From Fusibacter paucivorans (lineage in GTDB: Bacteria; Bacillota; Clostridia; Peptostreptococcales; Acidaminobacteraceae): a DNA stretch of 64,000 bases. This document shows positions 38,623 to 47,600 of the stretch, piece by piece. The stretch is taken from NCBI RefSeq assembly GCF_018390735.1, contig NZ_JAHBCL010000006.1, forward strand, positions 89,763 to 153,762, given 5' to 3'. The translations under genes and the position numbers were made by a program. Under the pieces are notes generated by a model. That model was not told where the DNA came from. It was given only the letters and a program-made list of their open reading frames with translations, and searched no databases. Numbering within the stretch: the first letter of the stretch is position 1; each line of letters opens with the position of its first letter.

Positions 38623-38883
38623 ACCGATTTCCTCTTCTATTTCTATGCCCACGCTATTCAACCTGCGGCGTTAACTTTGCAGCCCATCTAACAAGGCCGA
38701 TCACAGCAGCACATACGGCATGTTTCAAAGCCACATTATACAGATCACAATTGTTACTAATTTTTAATAAGATACTTCATAATTTATCACAATCCTTCGC
38801 TAATTTCAATATAGCATCTATTCAACATGACGCCTCTCGCCATCGACTAATGAATTTTAACACGATGACAGCGCCTTTTTAAT

Positions 38884-38936
38884 CAAAAAATAAAACCGGT
38901 GATGCAACGTATTAGGGTTATACGTGCATCATCGGT
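38884..38936 (-). terminator. Terminator after the SLH gene at 38970
   Basis: Long stem with ACCGGTGATGCA pairing TGCATCATCGGT plus inner ACGTAT/ATACGT; the minus strand continues TTTTATTTTTTG. The rest of 38623-38969 shows no gene. Confidence 0.85.
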
Positions 38937-38969
38937 CTTAAAGTATTTGTATCGTATCGTCAACGTCTG

Positions 38970-41324
38970 TTATTGAAAGACGTCGTAAGCTTTATAAATC
39001 ATAATAACGGCCATTTCTTTTGAGACGGTGCCTAGAGGATTTAAACTGTCGCCGCTGCCATTGATAATGCCGTAGCTGTTCAGCGTTCTCACACTCTCAG
39101 TAGCCCAGTTTGTAATGCTGTCTAAATCAGTATAAGCCATTTGATAGCTGCCTTGTGTATTAACTGAGATATCCGCCGCTTTTAATGCTTTTAAAATCAT
39201 AACGCAAAGCTGTTCCCTCGTAATTGAAGCATTGGGGCTAAATGTCGTCAGACTGGTTCCACCAATAATGCCGGCATTGTAAGCATTGATAACTGCCGGG
39301 TTGTTTGTATCTGTAAACGGATTATACTGACTGTCCATTGTACCACCTAGATTCTCATACAGTTTCATCACGAGTTCGCAAAATGCTTCTCTGCTCGCCT
39401 CTGCTTTAAAGTCTGTCTGACTCATCGCCTTCGTCTTAAGTCCTGCTTCTGAAGCTTCTGTAATAAGCGCTTTAGCCCAGTCACTTGCTGTATCAATCGC
39501 GATGTCTGTTACATCATCATACGTTTGGGGCTCTGATGGCGCCCGATTATCTTTTGATGTATTAACATTCACAAAAACAACCGCATTGCCATCTTCATAT
39601 TCACTATCCGGAATGGTAATCGTTTCTTTATAAGGCAGATAACCATCAACGCGAATTTCCACGTCGTAAACGGTACCAACTTCACTGACTGGCAAATCAG
39701 TAATGTGTCCCATATAGCCCTCTTGATCGTTATAATTCACACCATTGACAAAAATATCATAATTGTGTGCATCAAATACAGATGCCGGTATGTCGCATGC
39801 AGTGTGTACCATGATGATCGGTTTGACTGATTTAGTCGTTTCAGGCACTGGCGCTGGTGCAGGTGCAGGAACCGCCGCTTCGACAGGCAAGCTCAAATGA
39901 ACCATATTAAGGCCATCATATTGAACCGGTTCATCAAAAGTTTGACGCGTATGTCCAACTGCCTCCACTTCAATTTCAAATCGACCGTTTCGATGCGGCA
40001 CTAATTGACTCGTCACCAGATTGTCCGCAATCGCACACGAGACACCATTAACCGTAACATTCGTTAATTGTGCCAAATCACCAGTCGATTCGTCTATCAC
40101 AATCAACGTGATATAAAGTGGTATTTCATCTGTCCCCTCCGTTGTATCAGCTGGTGTACCCGGTGTTGATTCTGTCGGATCATCAGTTGCCGGATCATCA
40201 GATTCTGTATTTTGATCAGTCGATGGCTGGGTCTCCTCCGGTTCTTCAGGTTCTTCATTTTCCGGCTCATTCGATTCAGGTTCTGAGGTTTCTGGCGCCG
40301 TCATATCTTCCGGCCTAGCGTCAGTGTAATTGAGTGTATATGAAGCAGGAATTGAAGCAAAGCACTCAAGTGTATAAGATGTATCATCTTCTGCATCTAA
40401 ACTGTATGTGTAGCTCTCACCCGGCAATAATTTGACTTGACCCACACCTTGGAGTGAAACGCGCAGTGCTTTATCCTGTATAAAAGATGTCCCTAGCCGG
40501 TTAAGCTCAAGTTTATCCGGAGAATCGCCTCTCGTGTAAATTTTTTCTTTATTAAAAACGCTTAATGCACTGACATTGTTATTGGTTACTTTTATTTGCA
40601 CATTGCCCACATTGCCCGCCGGTACATAGTAACGATCTTTTGTATCCGTTCGGAACTGATTACTGGATGCGCTATAATTCATCAACATACCAATACCGCC
40701 TTGGACTTGTTCTGATGTTCCCGAAAAAGTATAAGCAGCTGATTCATCGGTATCACGGTTTGGATCTTGTGCTATTGCGCTTGCAGTTACTTGTAATTGA
40801 TAAGGAACCGGTATCAGATAGTTGGTTGCTTTATCCGGTTCGCTGTACGCTTTGCCCGAGACAGTAAAATAGTAAGTACCTGCTTCGAGATAAACGGATT
40901 TTTGATAACAGCCATACCCGTTAAAATCATTAATGGCAATCGCATTTTCCGCACCTGCGGCATAAACCTTTTTCTGCCCTGACTGATCAGACAGCATCAT
41001 CGGTCCGTCAATGACCAAATCTCGATAGTAGTCAAATGCCAGCGGTTCAGCATACATTGATACCATTCCACTTTCTCTTACAATGAGCTGATAGACATCA
41101 ATATTGCTGTTTTCAGTTCCCGTTTGGCTCAAAACACGTCCTTGAACCGTATCGCCGACGTTAATCTGTTTAAATGTATAGTGGTCCCCTTTATAATATT
41201 GTGATGCCATAAAATCGTCGTCAGCAATCGTTTGCACCGATGTTGTCCCAGCAACGCTAAATGACATTGTCAATACAAGACATAATACCAATGTGATCAT
41301 GCCCCAAAATTTTCTTTTTCCCAT
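38970..41324 (-). CDS. Secreted SLH-domain protein with acidic linker
   Basis: 784 residues. Signal peptide (FWGMITLVLCLVLTMSFSVAG). The N-terminal third has beta-rich segments resembling pre-peptidase or jelly-roll modules (GTYYFTVSGKAY). A low-complexity Pro/Glu/Ser/Thr linker lies at about 345-400 (EPESNEPENEEPEEPEE), followed by two PEGA-like segments. C-terminal SLH modules at about 610-784 (NAYNAGIIGGTSLTTFSPNASITREQLCVMILKAL; LNSYGIINGSGDSLNPLGTVSKEMAVIMIYKAY) should bind it to the wall. No enzymatic motif seen. Confidence 0.85.
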   Translation of the reverse strand: MGKRKFWGMITLVLCLVLTMSFSVAGTTSVQTIADDDFMASQYYKGDHYTFKQINVGDTVQGRVLSQTGTENSNIDVYQLIVRESGMVSMYAEPLAFDYYRDLVIDGPMMLSDQSGQKKVYAAGAENAIAINDFNGYGCYQKSVYLEAGTYYFTVSGKAYSEPDKATNYLIPVPYQLQVTASAIAQDPNRDTDESAAYTFSGTSEQVQGGIGMLMNYSASSNQFRTDTKDRYYVPAGNVGNVQIKVTNNNVSALSVFNKEKIYTRGDSPDKLELNRLGTSFIQDKALRVSLQGVGQVKLLPGESYTYSLDAEDDTSYTLECFASIPASYTLNYTDARPEDMTAPETSEPESNEPENEEPEEPEETQPSTDQNTESDDPATDDPTESTPGTPADTTEGTDEIPLYITLIVIDESTGDLAQLTNVTVNGVSCAIADNLVTSQLVPHRNGRFEIEVEAVGHTRQTFDEPVQYDGLNMVHLSLPVEAAVPAPAPAPVPETTKSVKPIIMVHTACDIPASVFDAHNYDIFVNGVNYNDQEGYMGHITDLPVSEVGTVYDVEIRVDGYLPYKETITIPDSEYEDGNAVVFVNVNTSKDNRAPSEPQTYDDVTDIAIDTASDWAKALITEASEAGLKTKAMSQTDFKAEASREAFCELVMKLYENLGGTMDSQYNPFTDTNNPAVINAYNAGIIGGTSLTTFSPNASITREQLCVMILKALKAADISVNTQGSYQMAYTDLDSITNWATESVRTLNSYGIINGSGDSLNPLGTVSKEMAVIMIYKAYDVFQ

Positions 41325-41341
41325 TATTCGCTCCTTTAATC

Positions 41342-41465
41342 ATGTAAGGAAATTGCACAACACCATTCTTTGATCCTTCACTAAAATATGTTGGGTTTTC
41401 ATCATACAGAAAAAATCCATGTTGTCGTGAAAGGATTAAAATTTGAATGATACAATTTCCTCATG
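41342..41465. repeat. Palindromic repeat, copy B (124 bp)
   Basis: Second copy of the element at 4891-5013, in the same orientation, again just upstream of a minus-strand gene start (18 bases before the SLH gene). Ends are inverted repeats (ATGTAAGGAAATTG and CAATTTCCTCATG). The remainder of the 41325-41577 gap shows nothing else that I can name. Confidence 0.7.
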
Positions 41466-41577
41466 TCTTTAACATTAGTGTATGGGGCGCGCACGTAAAA
41501 AAAAACCACCCACAACGGATGATTTTCGAGCTCACACGGGCAGGGTGAGCTGCCCAAAGCCTTGAAAAATACTGTAT

Positions 41578-42912
41578 TCAGCTTTTTAGGACAAAACATT
41601 TAATTTTTTCTTTAAATTCATCTTTTGAACTAACTTCTAATTTTAAATATACTTTTTTTAAATGTGTCTTAACGGTGTTCAAGCTAATATGAAGCCGATC
41701 AGCAATACTCGGTGCACTTTCGTCAAAAAAATAATAATAGGCAACCTCTTTTTCTCGATCGGTCAACGGGTCGAGAATCGGCAACTTTGAAAAAACGGCA
41801 AGTGTCATCTCTTCTTCACTTTTTGGCTTAACCGTCATCATGATAAAATAGCCAAGACAAATAAAAAGCGGCACCAATGTCGTCACAGCGTAGACAGCGA
41901 TGGCGAAGCCTCTGGCATTAAACCACTGGGCTAAAACAGCGCCTGTCATAACGCCCATTAATATAAAAATAATTTGCGTTCCAAAAGCACCCGGTGTTTT
42001 TAAACGTTTGCTTTCATCCCACGCAAAAGTAAAACCAAAGACATTTAGGAAAGCCCATCCCATTTGCAAAAAAGTCTGAATAAAAAAATAATTTGTGAAA
42101 TTAACGCCTAGTGCAAAAAAAGAAAACGCAATCCCCAATAAACTGATACCAACAACAAAGACATGTGTTTTCTGAAACCGTAAAGTTAAGTATCCCGCAA
42201 ATGGTAGACAAACCACCAGCGGTAATACATTATAAAAGCGATCAATATGCTGAAAAGCATCGAGAAAAGGATAAATTCCTGCATAGCTAATACCGCCGCT
42301 TATGTAAACAATAAACAAAAAAAGACCTTGATGCCAGATTTGATTCAGCCCCATTGGTTGAATGGCAATCTCTGTAAGCGTTCGCCTTGCTATAGTATAG
42401 GCTATCGTCAGCAACAAGATAGCAATCGCAAAAGCCATCAGAGGCGTAAGCAAGGCATAACCAATGTTCAAAAAATAGAGAATAGAAAACGCAATCAAAA
42501 ACGCACCGCTCATGACGGCACCTGTTAACGTAGGCGGAATTTCGCCATAGACGAAAAATGTCCAACTTCTACAAATAGTCGCAACGGCAAAGGCATAAAT
42601 CCCAACTGCCAGTAAACTTAAAATAGGCAATGCTGCAACAGAGCCGACAACGCCGAAAACAGCCGTCATCACAATGCCAGTGGGGATCACCCACTTGATG
42701 TTCAATAGATTTCGAGGCATGATAAAAGAAACAATGAATGCCACAAGCGATATAACACTCACTGAAAAAATATGGAGCGCATCATACGCTTTAACAAGCG
42801 GTCCAAAGAGTGAAAACCCAATGACACAACTGTATGCAACACCAAAAGTCAAAATGATGTTTCTGTACTTTTGTATAGACTTCCAATATGCTTCCAATAG
42901 AATGCCTTTCAT
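41578..42912 (-). CDS. Twelve-helix membrane protein fused to a LuxR DNA-binding domain
   Basis: 444 residues. Residues 1-365 are about twelve hydrophobic segments arranged like a major-facilitator transporter. Residues about 380-444 are a LuxR helix-turn-helix (LDPLTDREKEVAYYYFFDESAPSIADRLHISLNTVKTHLKKVYLKL). The fusion implies a membrane-bound one-component regulator that reads a ligand through a transporter-like domain. Target genes unknown; the neighbouring SLH or hbd genes are candidates by position only. Confidence 0.85.
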   Translation of the reverse strand: MKGILLEAYWKSIQKYRNIILTFGVAYSCVIGFSLFGPLVKAYDALHIFSVSVISLVAFIVSFIMPRNLLNIKWVIPTGIVMTAVFGVVGSVAALPILSLLAVGIYAFAVATICRSWTFFVYGEIPPTLTGAVMSGAFLIAFSILYFLNIGYALLTPLMAFAIAILLLTIAYTIARRTLTEIAIQPMGLNQIWHQGLFLFIVYISGGISYAGIYPFLDAFQHIDRFYNVLPLVVCLPFAGYLTLRFQKTHVFVVGISLLGIAFSFFALGVNFTNYFFIQTFLQMGWAFLNVFGFTFAWDESKRLKTPGAFGTQIIFILMGVMTGAVLAQWFNARGFAIAVYAVTTLVPLFICLGYFIMMTVKPKSEEEMTLAVFSKLPILDPLTDREKEVAYYYFFDESAPSIADRLHISLNTVKTHLKKVYLKLEVSSKDEFKEKIKCFVLKS

Positions 42913-43100
42913 TTAGATTCGTTATTAAAACAGCACTATTATAGCACAAAAGTCCCTATTTTGCCACGAAAGCGACTATTTTTCTGATAATTCTGCCATT
43001 ATGTAACGATTTTCGCTCCATTTTCGTGTTGATTTTCATTTGCCATTTTCATTGGTCATTTTGAATCATCAATAAAAGCAGTGCATTACTTTATATGTTA

Positions 43101-43131
43101 AAAACGCGATTCCCGTTGGGAATCGCGTTTT
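43101..43131. terminator. Bidirectional terminator after hbd
   Basis: AAAACGCGATTCCC pairs with GGGAATCGCGTTTT around GTTG/CAAC, with T runs on both strands. Confidence 0.9.
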
Positions 43132-43171
43132 GATAGTGTCTTACAACACTTTTTCTACTTTTGCTTTAAAC

Positions 43172-44011
43172 TTAGTATTTGAAGAAACCTTCACCTGTTT
43201 TTCGGCCGAGTTTATTGCCTCTGACCATTTTTCTAAGATATGGATGCGGTCTGTATTTTGGATCACCAAATTCATCGTAGAGCACTTCCATAATTAAATA
43301 GCACACATCTAAACCAATGAGGTCACCAAGCGCAAGTGGTCCAATTGGATGGTTGGCACCGAGTTTCATTGCAAGGTCAATATCTTCAGCCGAAGCAACA
43401 CCATCTGCTAAAATACCAACCGCTTCATTAATCATCGGCACGAGAATTCTATTGACGACAAAACCAGGTGCTTCTTCAACTGCAACACCGTCTTTGCCAA
43501 TTTCAGCAGTGATGCTTTTAACCGTGTTAAACGTTTCTTCAGAAGTTGCAATCCCTTTGATGATTTCGACGAGTTTCATTACTGGTGCAGGGTTGAAGAA
43601 ATGCATGCCAATCACTTTATCAGGTCTCTTTGTTGCAGATGCGATTTCTGTAATAGAAAGTGAAGACGTATTGGATGCTAAAATTGTTTTGGCATCACAA
43701 GCTTCATCTAATTCAGCAAAAATTTTCTTTTTGAGATCCATTCTTTCAACAGCAGCTTCGACGACGAGATCACAGTCTTTGATAAGTGCAAGATCAACGG
43801 TTCCTGTAATCCTGCTCATGATCGCAGCTTTTTCGTCTGCTGTCATCTTTTCTTTTTTTACCAAACGCGCAAGACCAGAATCAATGTGACCCATGCCACG
43901 TTCTACAAATTCATCTTTAATATCTCTTAAGACAACTTCATGTCCGTTAACTGCAAAAACTTGTGCAATACCTGCGCCCATTGTACCGGCGCCTAATATA
44001 CAAACTTTCAT
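43172..44011 (-). CDS. hbd: 3-Hydroxybutyryl-CoA dehydrogenase
   Basis: NAD(P)-dependent reduction of acetoacetyl-CoA to 3-hydroxybutyryl-CoA, or the reverse. 279 residues. Rossmann motif [15 protein letters not shown] at the start, then [12 protein letters not shown], the catalytic His in [15 protein letters not shown], and [17 protein letters not shown]. With crt 180 bases upstream it makes two steps of the clostridial butyryl-CoA route; thiolase, bcd and etf genes are not in the window. Confidence 0.95.
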   Translation of the reverse strand: MKVCILGAGTMGAGIAQVFAVNGHEVVLRDIKDEFVERGMGHIDSGLARLVKKEKMTADEKAAIMSRITGTVDLALIKDCDLVVEAAVERMDLKKKIFAELDEACDAKTILASNTSSLSITEIASATKRPDKVIGMHFFNPAPVMKLVEIIKGIATSEETFNTVKSITAEIGKDGVAVEEAPGFVVNRILVPMINEAVGILADGVASAEDIDLAMKLGANHPIGPLALGDLIGLDVCYLIMEVLYDEFGDPKYRPHPYLRKMVRGNKLGRKTGEGFFKY

Positions 44012-44192
44012 ATGTTAATGCCTCCAAGTTATAATTAATTGATTGTCATTTGTCCTCGCTTATGGGGAAGCGAATTTTCCAAATGGAGATGATTTATTTT
44101 TAACTTCTTTAATTATAAAAATGTGAATGGTTAATAATGTGAATGTCTAAAATGTTAAATAAAATAAGTTAATGCCTTGTCCTTCAAATACT

Positions 44193-44966
44193 TTATTTGA
44201 AGTTAGCTTTACGTTTTTCGACGAATGCCGTCATGCCTTCTTTTTGCTCTTCATTTGCAAAGCAAAGACCAAAAATATCTTTTTCAATGAGCATGCCCGT
44301 TTCAATATCCGTCTCAAAACCGCGATTTATGGCTGTTTTTGCATAACGAACTGCCGACTGGCTATTCTTTGCAATCATTTTAGCCATTGCATTTGCTTCG
44401 TCCATTAATGCTTCTGGCGTTGCCACTGCATTAACTAGCCCAATTTGAAGCGCTTCAGCAGCGTCTATCATTTTAGCTGTGTAAATTAATTCTTTTGCTT
44501 TTGCGACGCCGACAATTCTTGGAAGACGCTGTGTGCCGGCAAATCCTGGCGTTATGCCCAGACCGACTTCCGGTTGACCAAATTTTGCTTTTTCGCTGGC
44601 AATGCGGATATCACACGCCATAGAAATTTCACAGCCGCCGCCTAATGCGAATCCATTAACCGCAGCAATTACTGGTTTTTCCATTAATTCAATTCTTCTG
44701 AAAATACCCATTGCAAGGCCTGCGAAGGTTCTCGCCTCTTCCGGCGTCTTGTCCTTCATCTCTGTAATATCAGCCCCTGCTACAAATGCTTTGCCTTCAC
44801 CAGTTATGATGAGGACTTTAATTTCGTCATCTCCTTCAATTGCTGCCACTGCATCGTCAAGTTCTGACAGCAGCGCAGTGTTTAATGCGTTTAGTGCTTT
44901 AGGTCTGTTGATTTTTAATACCGCTATGCCCTCGTTTTTTTCGAGGATTAACGTTTCGTAACTCAT
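44193..44966 (-). CDS. crt: Enoyl-CoA hydratase (crotonase)
   Basis: 257 residues. Interconverts crotonyl-CoA and 3-hydroxybutyryl-CoA. The oxyanion-hole segments AFVAGADITEM and NGFALGGGCEISMACDIR, and the glutamates near FGQPEVGLGITPGFAGTQRLPR, are intact. Same strand as hbd, probably one transcript. ATG after AGGAGGGA. Confidence 0.94.
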   Translation of the reverse strand: MSYETLILEKNEGIAVLKINRPKALNALNTALLSELDDAVAAIEGDDEIKVLIITGEGKAFVAGADITEMKDKTPEEARTFAGLAMGIFRRIELMEKPVIAAVNGFALGGGCEISMACDIRIASEKAKFGQPEVGLGITPGFAGTQRLPRIVGVAKAKELIYTAKMIDAAEALQIGLVNAVATPEALMDEANAMAKMIAKNSQSAVRYAKTAINRGFETDIETGMLIEKDIFGLCFANEEQKEGMTAFVEKRKANFK

Positions 44967-45118
44967 GATAATCCCTCCTGATCATGAAACATTATGTTAT
45001 CGACCTATAAATATAAGTCTCCCTACATAGTTATCATACCAATTTATAACGCGACTATCAAAAGAAATATGCTAATTTTGATCAATTTGATGAAAATTTA
45101 TCATCTTTTACAATACAA

Positions 45119-46000
45119 TTAATCGAATCGACTTGAAAAGGCTTGTATAAAGTCAATGAACGTCTGTGTCGCCTTTGAACGATAACGCTCCGAGCGCCAT
45201 GCCAGTGCCGCTTGAATTGTCAAAGGAACCTCCAATGAAACAGAGGCAATTTCATCAACTCCCTCAGCCAATGATTGAAGGACAAACGCTACACCGGCGC
45301 CCTGAGCCACCAGCCCTAAAATCGTACTGATCTGATTGGATGAAAAAAGAATATGGGGTTCATAGCCGCTCTCATGGCACAGATCTAAAATCCTTTTGCG
45401 CATAAATGTCTGCTCATTTAGCAATATAAAGGATTCATCTTTTAATTCGGAAATGGAAAGGGAACGGCGCTGTGAAAGCGGATGCGACTTCGGCAGGCAT
45501 ACTTTCACTTCATGCGTGGTTATTGGCAAAATACTTAGTTGAGGTGCATCGGCAATGACCATAATAACCCCGACGTCTAAGTCGTCTTGTATTAGTCGCC
45601 GCTTAATTTCAAGTGTTCCCTCCTCGATAATGGATAGTTCAATTCCGGGATAATCTCGATGAAACTCACTGAAAATAGGCGGAAAGAGATAAGCACCGAG
45701 CATTGGCGGTACACCAATGCGAATATGTCCTTTATGCATGTTTAAATAATCTTTCATCTCTTCAACAAGATCATCATACTGTTCGAGCAACGCATCAACA
45801 CGTTTTAAAAAAATTTCTCCTTCGTAAGTCAGTGCCAGTGGTTTGCACGAGCGATCAAATAGTTCCAGTGAGAGCGTCTGCTCCAATTTTTTAATTGATA
45901 GTGAAAGAGCCGGCTGAGCGACATGTAATTGCTCAGATGCCTTTGTAATATTGCCGATATGTGCAATTCTTTGAAAGTATTTTAACTGCTTAATCTCCAT
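45119..46000 (-). CDS. LysR-family transcriptional regulator
   Basis: About 293 residues from the ATG at 46000, which is seven bases after AGAGGAG (a GTG two codons earlier is possible). N-terminal winged helix EIKQLKYFQRIAHIGNITKASEQLHVAQPALSLSIKKLEQTL and a periplasmic-binding-like effector domain. It could regulate crt-hbd downstream or the divergent AEC transporter; the sequence does not decide. Confidence 0.92.
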   Translation of the reverse strand: MEIKQLKYFQRIAHIGNITKASEQLHVAQPALSLSIKKLEQTLSLELFDRSCKPLALTYEGEIFLKRVDALLEQYDDLVEEMKDYLNMHKGHIRIGVPPMLGAYLFPPIFSEFHRDYPGIELSIIEEGTLEIKRRLIQDDLDVGVIMVIADAPQLSILPITTHEVKVCLPKSHPLSQRRSLSISELKDESFILLNEQTFMRKRILDLCHESGYEPHILFSSNQISTILGLVAQGAGVAFVLQSLAEGVDEIASVSLEVPLTIQAALAWRSERYRSKATQTFIDFIQAFSSRFD

Positions 46001-46166
46001 GGACACGCTCCTCTTGAGAATATGCTAAAGCTTTGTAAAACGGCAGCGCATTTCAGGTTTATGAACCAACGAAACACTATTTTCTGCACAGAATGTCTTC
46101 GATTAAAATTTTTTATTAATATTTCTCATTTGCATTATGGTTAGCTCACTATAGGCTATAAGCTTT

Positions 46167-46310
46167 CATTACCTTCATTACCTTCATTACCTTTATTACT
46201 TTTATTACTTTTATTACTTTTATTACTTTTATTACTTTTATTACTTTTATTACTTTTATTACTTTTATTACTTTTATTACTTTTATTACTTTTATTACTT
46301 TTATTACTTT
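46167..46310. repeat. 9-bp tandem repeat array, 16 units
   Basis: Three units of CATTACCTT followed by thirteen of TATTACTTT, uninterrupted. It lies between the divergent LysR and AEC genes. The rest of 46007-46442 is very AT-rich with small palindromes (near 46325-46360). Translation of the array on the minus strand gives only repeated KVI and is not a real gene. Confidence 0.95.
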
Positions 46311-46442
46311 TAGCATTGGCACAAATATTAATATTATTAATAATATCATATGTTATTGATATTTGTAATTAATAATCAATTGCGATATATTATAGTTGTC
46401 AAGTATTGAGAACACATAAGGACGCCCTATTGGGAGGCAAGC

Positions 46443-47360
46443 ATGAATTTTATACAGATATTTTTGGAAATTCTCGTACTCGTCATCTATATTGGCATCG
46501 GCTATTTTGCAAAGAAAAAGCAGTTCATTACAGAGGCGGGATCGCGGGACATGAGTAAACTCGTCGTCAACATCGCTATGCCGCTGCTGGTTATTTCTTC
46601 TATGAATATCGCTTACGACCCGCGTTATTTACACAATATGCTCATGATGACAGTTTTATCGCTGTCTTATTTTACGCTCTCAAGCCTTGCAACAAAAAAA
46701 CTGTCGACATTTTATGCGGATGGTCACGGCAACCATCGAGAACTCAGGTATTGCATGGTCTTTGGGAATGCCGTTTTTCTTGGTTACCCACTCAGTCTCG
46801 CACTTTTCGGCAGCGAAGGCGTTCTCTACGCCTCAGTCTATGTCGCTATTCAAAATATTTTTCAGTGGACCGTTGGCGTTCAAAATTATGCCACCACCCA
46901 AAGTGCCTCCGAAAGATTAAAGAATCTCATCAATCCCGGATTGATTGCCATTTTAGTTGGCCTGATACTCTTTTTCTTTCGCATTGACACCCCGGCTTAT
47001 TTTCTAAAAATAGCGAAGGGTATCGGCGCAATATCCGTGCCGCTTGCACTCATGGTGGTGGGCTCTCAGCTCGATCTCAACCATATGCGGGAAGCATTTC
47101 AAAATAGGGGTATTATGCTCAGTGTCTTTACGAAATGCCTCGTTTTTCCCGCCATTTTTTTGACGCTGCTTCTATTAACCCCTATTGACAGTACACTTAA
47201 GTCAATTTTAACCATTGAAATTGCAGCACCGGTACAGGCATCCGCAGCATTATTCGCCCGAAATTTTGGCGGTGATGCACTAACGGCTGCAAAATGTGTC
47301 GCTTTATCGACGACAATTGCCATTTTGTCCATCCCATTCTTTCTCATTATGATCGCTTAA
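46443..47360 (+). CDS. AEC-family (auxin efflux carrier type) transporter
   Basis: 305 residues, about ten membrane segments in two halves. N-terminal VLVIYIGIGYFAKKKQFITEAGSRDMSKLVVNIAMPLLVISSM and the mid motif YCMVFGNAVFLGYPLSLALFG are typical. Bacterial members carry malate, malonate or amino-acid-like compounds; substrate here unknown. ATG follows GGGAGGC. It is followed by a terminator and then two aminotransferase-type genes. Confidence 0.88.
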   Translation: MNFIQIFLEILVLVIYIGIGYFAKKKQFITEAGSRDMSKLVVNIAMPLLVISSMNIAYDPRYLHNMLMMTVLSLSYFTLSSLATKKLSTFYADGHGNHRELRYCMVFGNAVFLGYPLSLALFGSEGVLYASVYVAIQNIFQWTVGVQNYATTQSASERLKNLINPGLIAILVGLILFFFRIDTPAYFLKIAKGIGAISVPLALMVVGSQLDLNHMREAFQNRGIMLSVFTKCLVFPAIFLTLLLLTPIDSTLKSILTIEIAAPVQASAALFARNFGGDALTAAKCVALSTTIAILSIPFFLIMIA

Positions 47361-47460
47361 GTGCTCACATGATACGACATTGTTGCTCTGTATCGTTTAA
47401 GCGCTCTAAAAACACCGCTGGAGCTTTAAGACGGTTTTAGCTTTAATTCGCCATAATATC

Positions 47461-47526
47461 CCCCCTACCTTTGCGCTAGCCGAGAACTTACCCCTCTCTG
47501 CAAAGGTGGAGGGTTTATTTTTTTGC
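47461..47526 (+). terminator. Terminator or leader hairpin after the AEC gene
   Basis: CCCCCTACCTTTGC pairs with GCAAAGGTGGAGGG, followed by TTTATTTTTTT. It ends the AEC transcript; it lies before the MocR gene promoter. Confidence 0.85.
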
Positions 47527-47567
47527 AAATTGGTCGTTTGCATCTGAAAGAAAATGCTTTATACTCT

Positions 47568-47585
47568 AATTGGTTGGTACCAATT
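47568..47585. promoter_or_regulatory. Inverted-repeat operator at the MocR-type gene
   Basis: AATTGGT-TGGT-ACCAATT, an inverted repeat just after a TTGCAT-16-TATACT promoter and before the ribosome binding site. Likely autoregulatory site for the protein encoded at 47601. Confidence 0.5.
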
Positions 47586-47600
47586 GTTTAAGGAGGCCTT

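Noticed and set aside
46149..46349. Minus-strand ORF translating as repeated KVI
   Set aside because: It is only the reading of the 9-bp tandem repeat array; composition is not that of a protein and there is no ribosome site.
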